Source: JAFGAS01 sp963809875
Lineage (GTDB): Bacteria; Desulfobacterota; Zymogenia; Zymogenales; Zymogenaceae
Direction: 5' to 3'
Length of the DNA: 64,000 nt
Assembly (NCBI GenBank): GCA_963809875.1
Contig: CAWELC010000005.1
Span: 186,001-250,000, forward strand
Shown here: piece after piece, positions 10,134 through 19,075 of the stretch
Position numbering within the stretch: the stretch's first letter is position 1
How the letters are laid out: every line of letters starts with the position of its first letter
Translations under genes and position numbers: made by a program
Notes under the pieces: model-generated
What the model was told of the DNA's origin: nothing
Databases searched by the model: none
What the model saw: the letters and a program-made list of their open reading frames with translations, nothing else

Positions 10134-10774
10134 CAGGGAAAAAGATCAGAATCCTTATTGCCGACGATCACCCCATTGTCCGCGCAGGTTTCAAGCAGGT
10201 TCTTTCAGAGACGCCTGATCTCGTTGTCGAGGATGAAGCGGGAAACGGCCAGGAAGTCCTCGCGTATATCAAAAAGAAACAATACGATGTTGTACTGCTG
10301 GATATTTCAATGCCCGGGAAGAACGGCCTGGAAATCCTGCGAGAATTGAAAGCCGACTATCCAAAACTCCCCGTTCTAATTCTCAGCATCTACCCCGAAG
10401 AGCAATACGCCATCCGGGCATTACGGGCCGGGGCAGCCGGCTATCTGACAAAGGCAAGCGCACCCCATGAATTGATTTCGGCTATTCGGAAGATTTCCGC
10501 AGGCGCACGCTACATCAGCGCGTCCCTCGGCGAAAAGCTGGCCGACTATCTGGACACCGACATGACGAAATTGCCCCACGAAACCCTGTCCGATCGCGAG
10601 CATCAAGTCATGCAGCTTATAGCATCCGGAAAGACCGTCTCGGAAATTGCCGAGATTCTGCATCTGAGCGTCAAAACCATCAGCACCTACCGCTCCCATA
10701 TTCTGGAAAAGATGAAGATGAAAAGCAATGCCGAAATTATCCTGTACGCAGTACAGAACAAACTCGTAGGGTAA
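10130..10774 (+). CDS. NarL/FixJ-family response regulator
   Basis: 214 residues. A receiver domain has acidic residues D12/D13, phospho-acceptor D58 (VVLLDISMPGKNG), the switch Thr/Ser region ILSIYPE and conserved Lys in GYLTKAS. A LuxR/GerE helix-turn-helix lies at about residues 148-210 (LSDREHQVMQLIASGKTVSE, LHLSVKTISTYRSHIL). It overlaps the sensor kinase gene by four bases and forms a two-component pair with it. Targets are not visible; the divergent small gene and the convergent CoA-transferase genes are the nearest neighbours. Confidence 0.95.
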   Translation: MTGKKIRILIADDHPIVRAGFKQVLSETPDLVVEDEAGNGQEVLAYIKKKQYDVVLLDISMPGKNGLEILRELKADYPKLPVLILSIYPEEQYAIRALRAGAAGYLTKASAPHELISAIRKISAGARYISASLGEKLADYLDTDMTKLPHETLSDREHQVMQLIASGKTVSEIAEILHLSVKTISTYRSHILEKMKMKSNAEIILYAVQNKLVG

Positions 10775-10856
10775 CCGTCATGTGTCCCTTCATCAGCATC
10801 GGGAATAACACAGGGCTTTCTCTATCCTGAGAATAAATTTACGGCAGTTGCATCCT

Positions 10857-11516
10857 TTATTCGACCCATTCAACGGCCCCATCTGCATTGAGACGCGGGC
10901 CGGTAATATCCTGAACCTCCTTTGTTGTCCAACCCGGGGCTATTTCCCGAAGGCACAATCCTTTTTCCGTAATATCAATTACCGCCACATCGGTCACAAT
11001 CATCGATACGCACCGCCGGGCGGTCATCGGGTAGGTACAGTCGGTCACGATCTTCGGTTCTCCCTGCGGGGTCGTATGTTTCATCATGACAATGACTTTT
11101 TTAGCTCCGGAGGCGAGATCCATCGCCCCGCCATAGCTTCCAACCGTCCTGCCGAGGACCTTCCAGTTTGACAGGTCTCCTTTCTCAGAGACCTGGAACC
11201 CGCCAAGTACGGTGACGTCAAGATGTCCTCCCCGAACCATGGCGAATGCTTGGGCGCTGTCGAAAAATGATGCGCCCGGAACCACCGTAACGTTTTCGTC
11301 CCCCGCGTTGCCGAGGTCTTTATCTTCCATTCCTGCAGGGGCATGTGAGCCGACCCCCAACACCCCGTTTTCCGAGTGGACGAGTATGTGTACGCCGGGA
11401 GGGATATACGATGCAACCATCATGGGCATCCCGATGCCGAGATTGACACAAAAACCGTCCTGGAGTTCCCGTGCCACGCGTCTGGCCAATTGTTCTTCTG
11501 ATACTCTATTCTTCAT
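10857..11516 (-). CDS. 3-oxoacid/acetate CoA-transferase, subunit B
   Basis: 219 residues of the family I CoA-transferase beta subunit. The catalytic glutamate is E49 in the HSENG motif. The glycine-rich GIGMP near residue 28 and GGAMDLASGAKKVIV are typical. Start ATG 11516 lies four bases after the stop of the alpha-subunit gene; an upstream in-frame ATG at 11555 would run into that gene and is not used. With subunit A it would move CoA between acyl-CoA and free acid (acetoacetate, butyrate or a related acid). The preferred acid cannot be told from sequence. Confidence 0.92.
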   Translation of the reverse strand: MKNRVSEEQLARRVARELQDGFCVNLGIGMPMMVASYIPPGVHILVHSENGVLGVGSHAPAGMEDKDLGNAGDENVTVVPGASFFDSAQAFAMVRGGHLDVTVLGGFQVSEKGDLSNWKVLGRTVGSYGGAMDLASGAKKVIVMMKHTTPQGEPKIVTDCTYPMTARRCVSMIVTDVAVIDITEKGLCLREIAPGWTTKEVQDITGPRLNADGAVEWVE

Positions 11517-11520
11517 GGTT

Positions 11521-12489
11521 TTAGTTGCACCCCCCGTTACGAACGTGAACAACACGGTCTACAAAAACACAGGGAGTCATAACACGATCCGGGTCAAGGG
11601 CATCCGGTTCGATAAGGTTCTCAGCTTCCACTACGGTCGTCTTTGCCGCCATGGCCATTATCGGGTTGAAATTGCGTGCTGATTTCCTGTATACGAGGTT
11701 TCCCAGTGTATCGGACGTATAGGCCTTGATCAGCGCGAAATCCGCCTTGAGCGAATATTCGAGCAGCATTTCGCGGCCGTCAATGACGCGTGTTTCTCTT
11801 TCTGCAGAAGCTTCCGTGCCGACCCCCGTAGGAGTATAAAACGCGCCGATGCCGGCACCGCCCGCCCGGATTCGTTCCGCGAGGGTCCCCTGGGGCACGA
11901 GATCGACAACGACCTGGCCTTCCATTGCCGCACGCTCAAGCACGCTTACTTTTTTTGGCGACCCGAACACGGCGAAACAGGTGATAACCTTTTTGACCAT
12001 CCCCGCCTGGATGAGAATATCCACGTCTATGGGGTTTTTCCATCCTCCGCTTGCGTCGTTTCGGATGACGGTAAGGTCCTTCGGCCCCAGGTCGCGCAGG
12101 GCAAGGAGAAGATTTGACGGTGTCCCCCTTGCTGTGAACCCTCCGACCATGATGGTTGCGCCGTCACGTATCCCGGCCACCGCCTCTTTACACGTCGCGT
12201 ATAATTTTTTTCCGTTGCCCTGCGCCCTTTCCCTCTCAACGCGTAACCGGCTGTTTGAGACAGCCGCCCGGGCATCCCCCGTTTGCCTGCCGTCCGTGTT
12301 GCCGGAAGCCCCCCATGGATTGACATCCGGATCATCTTTACACGTCGGGCAAAAATAGCGGGCGCTTAAGTCTTCGGCACCGCCGCCCCATATCTCCAGC
12401 TTGCAGCAATCGCCGCATATCGCCGTTCCGCAGTTGTCACATTCCGTTTTTGCCTGTTTTTTCCCACAAGCTGTACATTTTCTTTCCAT
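11521..12489 (-). CDS. CoA-transferase subunit A with N-terminal zinc-finger-like extension
   Basis: 322 residues. Residues about 95-320 are the alpha subunit of a family I CoA-transferase (GATIMVGGFTARGTP, LTVIRNDASGG, ERIRAGGAGIGAFYTPTGVG). The first about 90 residues are extra: nine cysteines (C5, C8, C17, C20, C25, C28, C29, C47, C50) in CxxC pairs resemble a B-box or double zinc ribbon, followed by a flexible linker. Normal subunits begin close to the GATIMVGGF region. Start ATG 12489 has AAGGAG upstream. The extension could bind zinc for structure, assembly or a partner. The fusion is in one uninterrupted frame. Confidence 0.9.
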   Translation of the reverse strand: MERKCTACGKKQAKTECDNCGTAICGDCCKLEIWGGGAEDLSARYFCPTCKDDPDVNPWGASGNTDGRQTGDARAAVSNSRLRVERERAQGNGKKLYATCKEAVAGIRDGATIMVGGFTARGTPSNLLLALRDLGPKDLTVIRNDASGGWKNPIDVDILIQAGMVKKVITCFAVFGSPKKVSVLERAAMEGQVVVDLVPQGTLAERIRAGGAGIGAFYTPTGVGTEASAERETRVIDGREMLLEYSLKADFALIKAYTSDTLGNLVYRKSARNFNPIMAMAAKTTVVEAENLIEPDALDPDRVMTPCVFVDRVVHVRNGGCN

Positions 12490-13011
12490 AACCCTACTCC
12501 TTGCTTGGTCGGTTGAGGAGACGATCTATCTCTATTCCCTATCCTTCTTTGTAGTGGCACTCTACTCTCTGACGCTTTTCCCGGCAATCAGGCCGGGTCT
12601 GATTCTTTCTTGGGAGAAGGGATGGAATTGACTTCAGACAAAAGGCGGCTTTGTCATCGGTGTTTGTCTGATGGAAGCAGGCTGGTTCTTGTCAAAATCA
12701 AAATGGCATGCACCTTTGTACCCTGTCATTGAAGATTGATCAGAATCAACTTACACCTTTGCGAGAGACTTCCGGTTGTACATCAAAATATAAGGAGCTG
12801 CGATATCTCGCAGCTTCCCAGTCGCTATCCGGGATTGATCGCTGTCATTTACTCACGTGCCCATCCGTATCGTCTTTCGTGCAGGAGACTTATCCAAGAT
12901 CGCCTCTCGAAGCCTTCTATATGGGACTTGATCCCGTTCTATACCAGCCGGTTGATGATCCAGCCGGCTTCTTCCTGGGCATCGAGGTTGCCGCATAATC
13001 TCAATCTAGAG
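12490..13011. other. Intergenic region, no supported gene
   Basis: Between the divergent CoA-transferase and perR genes there is about 520 bases with no convincing gene. Short frames on both strands (for example about 12708-12998) lack ribosome-binding sites and do not resemble a family. A CCCGG/CCGGG inverted repeat near 12580-12598 and a TTGAT/ATCAA dyad near 12735-12750 were seen. The perR promoter begins at its right end. Confidence 0.5.
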
Positions 13012-13040
13012 TTGACATTGGTTTCGTATTAAGATATCAT
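13012..13040 (+). promoter_or_regulatory. Sigma70-type promoter of perR-katG
   Basis: TTGACA (13012-13017), exact consensus, 17-base spacer, TATCAT (13035-13040). Transcription would start near 13047, about 30 bases before the GTG of perR. Confidence 0.75.
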
Positions 13041-13071
13041 TCTTGTTTAGGATAGCATTCCAATTTAGGCT
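13038..13071 (+). promoter_or_regulatory. Candidate tandem operator overlapping the perR promoter
   Basis: Two 16-base direct repeats, CATTCTTGTTTAGGAT (13038-13053) and CATTCCAATTTAGGCT (13056-13071), match at 12 positions and sit 18 bases apart, overlapping the -10 box and the transcript start. The position would suit autorepression by PerR. They are not classic PerR boxes, so this is a suggestion only. Confidence 0.35.
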
Positions 13072-13076
13072 TTGAA

Positions 13077-13560
13077 GTGAAAACGTCAAAAAGGGATCTC
13101 GAACAGCGAATGGCCCGTTTCGAGGAAGCATGTAGAAAATCGGGCGCAAAATTGACCCACCAGCGCATGGAAATTTTCCGGGAAGTTGCGCAAACTGGCG
13201 GCCACCCCGATGCGGAAAAAGTCTTTGAGGGCGTACGCAAGCGAATGCCGACGATATCGATGGATACGGTCTACCGAACGCTCTGGTGGCTCAAAGACTT
13301 GGATCTGATCACAGTACTTGGCCCCTCACGAGAACGAGTCCGGTTCGATGCGAATCTCAGCCGCCATCATCATTTTGTGTGTACCCAGTGTGGACTGACA
13401 CGGGATTTCTACAGCGATGAGTTGGATAGATTAGAATTGCCGGATTCCGTACTATCTATTGGGCATGCCGAAAAAACCCAGGTAGAAGTAAAAGGAATCT
13501 GCTACAAATGCGCCGCGGAAGAGAAGCCGGACGCGAAAAAAATGAAGAAAGGAGGACGAC

Positions 13561-13568
<8 letters not shown>
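13077..13568 (+). CDS. perR: PerR-type peroxide-responsive repressor (Fur family)
   Basis: 163 residues with an N-terminal winged helix (KLTHQRMEIFREV, STVYRTLWWL-like TISMDTVYRTLWWL) and C-terminal dimerisation domain. The structural zinc site is two CxxC pairs, C102/C105 and C142/C145. The regulatory metal ligands known for PerR are all in place: H43, D91, H97, H99 and D110. Fur proteins usually have Glu at the D91 position, so PerR is favoured. Translation starts at GTG 13077. Its 3' end overlaps katG by eight bases, and the last codons carry the katG Shine-Dalgarno. It should repress perR-katG until peroxide oxidises the iron-binding histidines. Confidence 0.9.
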
Positions 13569-15756
<2,188 letters not shown>

Positions 15757-15848
15757 TCGCAACATAGACGGGCTCTTCTGCGTTGCGCCTAAACCGAGAA
15801 CTGGAGACATACGATACTTATCTCTTGTCAAGCCAATTGTATATGCTC

Positions 15849-15880
15849 CTCCCTCGTTTTTAAAAGCGGGGGAGTTTCTT
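15849..15880 (+). terminator. Intrinsic terminator-like hairpin after katG
   Basis: CTCCCTCG (15849-15856) pairs with CGGGGGAG (15867-15874), one G-T pair, 10-base loop, followed by TTTCTT. It lies 93 bases after the katG stop. Confidence 0.6.
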
Positions 15881-16060
15881 ATGCCCGTTTCGTGGATTTT
15901 TTGGATTTCTTACTATTCCGAGGATAGGCTTAAAGCAAGATAGGATGAGTTCGATATTCTTTTCCAGAGCTTAAATGGAAGAAAGTTTCATTCTTACTTT
16001 GCGCTTTCCTGAGTAGTATAGAGTTCCCCCATTTTTTCTCTATTGATCTGAGAAGAGTAT

Positions 16061-16089
16061 TTGACTTCCGACTGATAGCATGGTAAGGT
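16061..16089 (+). promoter_or_regulatory. Promoter of tRNA-Arg
   Basis: TTGACT (16061-16066), 17-base spacer, TAAGGT (16084-16089), ending 31 bases before the tRNA. The same arrangement precedes the tRNA-like remnant at 8534. Confidence 0.65.
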
Positions 16090-16120
16090 ATTTTTCAGCC
16101 AGAAAATGAACGGTTGTTAT

Positions 16121-16195
16121 GCGCCCGTAGCTCAGGGGATAGAGCACAGCGCTCCGGACGCTGGTGCGCAGGTTCGAGTCCTGCCGGGCGCACCA
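16121..16195 (+). tRNA. tRNA-Arg (anticodon CCG)
   Basis: A complete 75-base cloverleaf. Acceptor GCGCCCG pairs with CGGGCGC, D-stem GCTC with GAGC, anticodon stem CAGCG with CGCTG around loop CTCCGGA (anticodon CCG), T-stem GCAGG with CCTGC around TTCGAGT. Discriminator A and an encoded CCA end follow. Confidence 0.96.
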
Positions 16196-16356
16196 AAACC
16201 GGATCGAGGCTTGCCCGGAAAAGTCCGGTGTTCCCGGACAACCGTCGCAAGAGTGTAAGAATGAGCCGCAAAGTCTGCGCGGCAGTCTTGGATCCGCTTT
16301 CATACTATGTGACACCGCTGATCGTTAGCTCCCCCCGTCATTGTGAAGGTTCGAAG

Positions 16357-16647
16357 ATGAAAGTAAAGGTTTTCGTCAGAGACAAAGAGATCGATCTCAA
16401 TCCTTTCACCGAAGGGTACGTCGGGAACGTCCTGTCGAGTATCGCGGCCTCCCTCAAGGGGGTCGGTTCCCCGCGCCGTATCGAATTTTCCGTCTCCGGA
16501 GGGCGTCTCGGCATTATTTCGGACGGGGTCCCCGTCCAGCTTGCGGGCTTTGCAGAGCTCATCGCCGCAGATACCGTAGCCGCAGTCCTCAAACACCTCA
16601 AGGGATTTTCGCCCGATGATCCGGTACGGATCACTATCGAGCTCTAA
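16357..16647 (+). CDS. Small protein of unknown function
   Basis: 96 residues, no signal peptide or membrane segment, alternating beta-strand-like and helical segments (MKVKVFVRDKEIDL, RRIEFSVSGGRLGI, ADTVAAVLKHLKG). Start ATG 16357 has GAAGG about eight bases upstream; longer in-frame starts would lie inside the tRNA and are rejected. It is followed after 14 bases by a small membrane protein gene. I do not recognise the family. Confidence 0.7.
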   Translation: MKVKVFVRDKEIDLNPFTEGYVGNVLSSIAASLKGVGSPRRIEFSVSGGRLGIISDGVPVQLAGFAELIAADTVAAVLKHLKGFSPDDPVRITIEL

Positions 16648-16661
16648 AAGGAGATCTCTCA

Positions 16662-16859
16662 ATGATCGAAATCTATAAGCTTCTTGGGATTATCCTGGTC
16701 GCTACCGGAGCCGTAGACATGATCATCCTGCCCCGAATAATCGCGCGGGCCAAGGGAGACAAGAACACCCCGTTCGCTACGACCCTCATCTGGGTCATCG
16801 CCCTCGGCACGATGGTCGCGGGAGGCCTGTGCTACTTTGGGATATTCGGGACGTTTTAA
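16662..16859 (+). CDS. Small two-helix membrane protein
   Basis: 65 residues with two predicted membrane helices (YKLLGIILVATGAVDMIILP and TTLIWVIALGTMVAGGLCYF) joined by a short charged loop. AAGGAGA lies eight bases before ATG 16662. It is the middle gene of a three-gene group (16357-17143). Function unknown. Confidence 0.75.
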   Translation: MIEIYKLLGIILVATGAVDMIILPRIIARAKGDKNTPFATTLIWVIALGTMVAGGLCYFGIFGTF

Positions 16860-16876
16860 GTGCATGGGGGTTAGAA

Positions 16877-17143
16877 GTGGAATATAAAGACGATTTCGGA
16901 ATTGATGAGGAAGAGAAGGAGGGCCAGAATTCCGAGTATGGCCCCGCGCCTTCAACCGAGTCCCCCCACACCCAGATCGACACGTCGGAGATCAAACCGA
17001 CGGGAACGGGGTGCCGGACCTGCGCCATCTTCGTCCTGCTGATAGGGGCGGTGCTGGGGTTTGTCTACTTCTACTACCAGGACCAGCCGCAAAACCAGCC
17101 GACTCCCGGCACAACCGCGCCGGGTCAAATTCAGCCGAAGTGA
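16877..17143 (+). CDS. Small single-pass membrane protein with acidic N-terminus and proline-rich tail
   Basis: 88 residues from GTG 16877, with GGGGG upstream at 16864-16868; an upstream in-frame GTG at 16829 would overlap the previous gene. An acidic cytoplasmic-type N-terminus (FGIDEEEKEG) precedes one membrane helix (CAIFVLLIGAVLGFVYFYY) and a Gln/Pro tail (DQPQNQPTPGTTAPGQ). It ends the three-gene group and is followed by a terminator. No family recognised. Confidence 0.65.
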   Translation: MEYKDDFGIDEEEKEGQNSEYGPAPSTESPHTQIDTSEIKPTGTGCRTCAIFVLLIGAVLGFVYFYYQDQPQNQPTPGTTAPGQIQPK

Positions 17144-17215
17144 GATTTCGATTTCCGGGAGAGGCCGGCCCCGTGTCGCGCATCCCGGGGGTGTATCGAT
17201 AGAGCAGCATCCTGC

Positions 17216-17238
17216 AAAGGCGGCCCGGGCCGCCTTTT
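17216..17238 (+). terminator. Intrinsic terminator of the three-gene group
   Basis: AAAGGCGGC and GCCGCCTTT form a perfect 9-bp stem around CCGG, continuing into TTTTT on the plus strand. It separates the small-protein genes from the convergent aspartate kinase gene. Confidence 0.8.
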
Positions 17239-17282
17239 TAACACGCGCAACTGAGCGCAACCCCCGGTATCTTTCGACTGTG

Positions 17283-18506
17283 TCAGCTCCTGGGGATAAA
17301 GGCGTCGTGACAGGCCTGTACCGCTTCGTCGACCTTTGCCCGATCGATCAGCGTACTGATCCGGAAGCGCGACGTGTGGACGTCGTGAACCTGAATACCC
17401 CTGTCGCTCAATAAGGAGAGGGCCTTCTTCACATTCTGACCGGTGTTGTTGATCCCCTCTCCGACAAGAGAGATCGCCCCCCATTCCTCGAAAAAAAGGA
17501 TCCGCTTCGGGAATCGCAAGGCCAGGCGTTCCTTCATGCCTTGATAACCGTGTACGTTTTCGAGCGACAGGATGAAGGTGAAGGAAAAACCGCCCCCTCC
17601 ATACGTCTTGAGATCAAACTGTTTATAATCGGCCGCCTCCCCGTCCAGGAAATCCAGTATTCCGGTGACCTCCTCCCGGGAAAAGAGGTCGTCGGAGACG
17701 ACGTAGATCATCTCCCTTTCGAAAACCACCGCCCGGACAAGGCCTGTCCGGGCCTCCTCGTAGAAATCTCCGACCACCGTCCCGGTGCCCGTCCCGAAAG
17801 TGGAAACGGATCTGATGGTGATGCCGGCCCGCTTTGCATACTGGACGGCCGCCGAGTTCAAGACGCGCGCTCCGGCCTCCGCCATCTCCTGCATCTCGTC
17901 AAACGAGAGGCATTCGATCTTCCGGGCATCGGCCACGATCCGGGGATCGGTCGAGAGGACCCCGTCCACGTCCGAACAGATCTCGAGATACTCGGCGTTC
18001 AGCGCCGCTGCCAGCGCGACCGCCGTCGTATCGGATCCCCCGCGCCCCAGGGTCGTCACCTCGTTTTCGGTGCTGACCCCCTGGTATCCCGCCACAATGG
18101 CGATCAACCCGGACTCCAACGCCTCCACGATCCGCCGCGGCCTCACCTCCACGATCCTGGCGTTGGAATGGCGGGTGTCGGTGATGATGCCGCTCTGGGA
18201 GCCGGTAAACGACTTGGCGGGGTGGCCCATCTCGTTGAGCGCCATGGACAGCAGCGTCATGGAAATGCGCTCGCCGACGGAAAGGAGCATATCCAGCTCC
18301 CGGGCGGTGGGAATCTTGACCACCTCTTTTGCCAGCGACAGGAGCCGGTCGGTGGTATCGCCCATAGCGCTCACGACCACGACGACCCTCTTGCCCCGAT
18401 CCTTTTCGGCGATGATCCTCCGGGCAACCCCCATCAGCTTTTCCGGGTCGGCTACCGACGAACCGCCGTATTTGTGCACGACGACGTGCTGTATCTCGGA
18501 ACCCAT
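17283..18506 (-). CDS. lysC: Aspartate kinase
   Basis: 407 residues. The N-terminal kinase domain shows VVHKYGGSSVAD (ATP site), GERISMTLLSMAL, GYQGV, LGRGGSDTTAVALA and CSDVDGVLSTDP; the C-terminal part is a pair of ACT domains (VSDDLFSREEVTGILDFL, EGINNTGQNVKKALSLL). It phosphorylates aspartate, the first step to lysine, threonine and methionine, and is normally feedback-inhibited through the ACT domains. Start ATG 18506 was chosen because MGSEIQHVVVHKYGG begins like the family; a longer frame to 18593 would overlap the HIT gene. It lies 26 bases after that gene and shares its promoter. Confidence 0.95.
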   Translation of the reverse strand: MGSEIQHVVVHKYGGSSVADPEKLMGVARRIIAEKDRGKRVVVVVSAMGDTTDRLLSLAKEVVKIPTARELDMLLSVGERISMTLLSMALNEMGHPAKSFTGSQSGIITDTRHSNARIVEVRPRRIVEALESGLIAIVAGYQGVSTENEVTTLGRGGSDTTAVALAAALNAEYLEICSDVDGVLSTDPRIVADARKIECLSFDEMQEMAEAGARVLNSAAVQYAKRAGITIRSVSTFGTGTGTVVGDFYEEARTGLVRAVVFEREMIYVVSDDLFSREEVTGILDFLDGEAADYKQFDLKTYGGGGFSFTFILSLENVHGYQGMKERLALRFPKRILFFEEWGAISLVGEGINNTGQNVKKALSLLSDRGIQVHDVHTSRFRISTLIDRAKVDEAVQACHDAFIPRS

Positions 18507-18532
18507 CTTCGCTTTTCCGCCTTTCGCTCGCC

Positions 18533-18880
18533 CTATCCGGCAAGGCCGTCGCCGAGCTTCCTGCCTCCCAGCACGTGCAGGTGCAGGTGCCAAATGATCT
18601 GGCCCCCCTCGGGGCCATTATTGATTACCGTACGGAAGCCCCGATGATCTATACCCTTTCTCTTTGCGACCTCAAAAGCCCCGCGGTATATGTCTGCCAT
18701 GATCGACATCTTACCGTCCCTATAGAGGGCGTTGAGATCGTCCACATGCTCCTTGGGGACTACCACGACGTGGGTAGGCGCCTGGGGGTTTACATCCTCA
18801 AAACAGAAGACCTTGTCGTCCTCGTAGACGACCGTGGAGGGCAGCTCTTTGGAGATCAGTTTGCAGAAGAGACATCCCAT
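18533..18880 (-). CDS. HIT-family nucleotide hydrolase (HINT type)
   Basis: 115 residues with the histidine triad HLHLHVLGG near the C-terminus and the N-terminal CLFCKLISKE zinc-type CxxC of bacterial HinT proteins. It hydrolyses AMP conjugates such as AMP-lysine or adenosine phosphoramidates in the cytoplasm. ATG 18880 has GGGAGGT eight bases upstream; longer in-frame starts are unlikely because the family begins here. It is co-transcribed with aspartate kinase. Confidence 0.94.
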   Translation of the reverse strand: MGCLFCKLISKELPSTVVYEDDKVFCFEDVNPQAPTHVVVVPKEHVDDLNALYRDGKMSIMADIYRGAFEVAKRKGIDHRGFRTVINNGPEGGQIIWHLHLHVLGGRKLGDGLAG

Positions 18881-18916
18881 ATCACATACCTCCCTCATCG
18901 GATAGAGATTTAGCAG

Positions 18917-18945
18917 ATTATATCGCCCAGGTCTTCGGAATGCAA
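18917..18945 (-). promoter_or_regulatory. Sigma70-type promoter of the HIT-aspartate kinase operon
   Basis: On the minus strand TTGCAT (18945-18940), 17-base spacer, TATAAT (18922-18917). The transcript would start near 18910, about 30 bases before ATG 18880. Confidence 0.75.
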
Positions 18946-19075
18946 GGGTGTCGACTATATTGGTTGTAAAAGGTCGATGATGGTGATACAAACAGACACA
19001 TTCTCTCACTATTTTCAGAACCATTCCCGAAAATCATTGTCATTAACGGTATCCATGTCCTATGGGAGGCCCGTC

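Noticed and set aside
12697..12720. Sigma54 promoter (TGGCATGCACCTTTGT)
   Set aside because: The -12 GC pair is missing and no gene starts at a suitable distance.
12690..13000. Possible small protein gene on either strand in the gap before perR
   Set aside because: Several short frames look weakly protein-like, but none has a ribosome site, a family match or an extent compatible with the perR promoter.
16114..16356. Longer start for the protein gene at 16357 running through tRNA-Arg
   Set aside because: The upstream part is antisense-free tRNA sequence and has no family-like residues; ATG 16357 has its own ribosome site.
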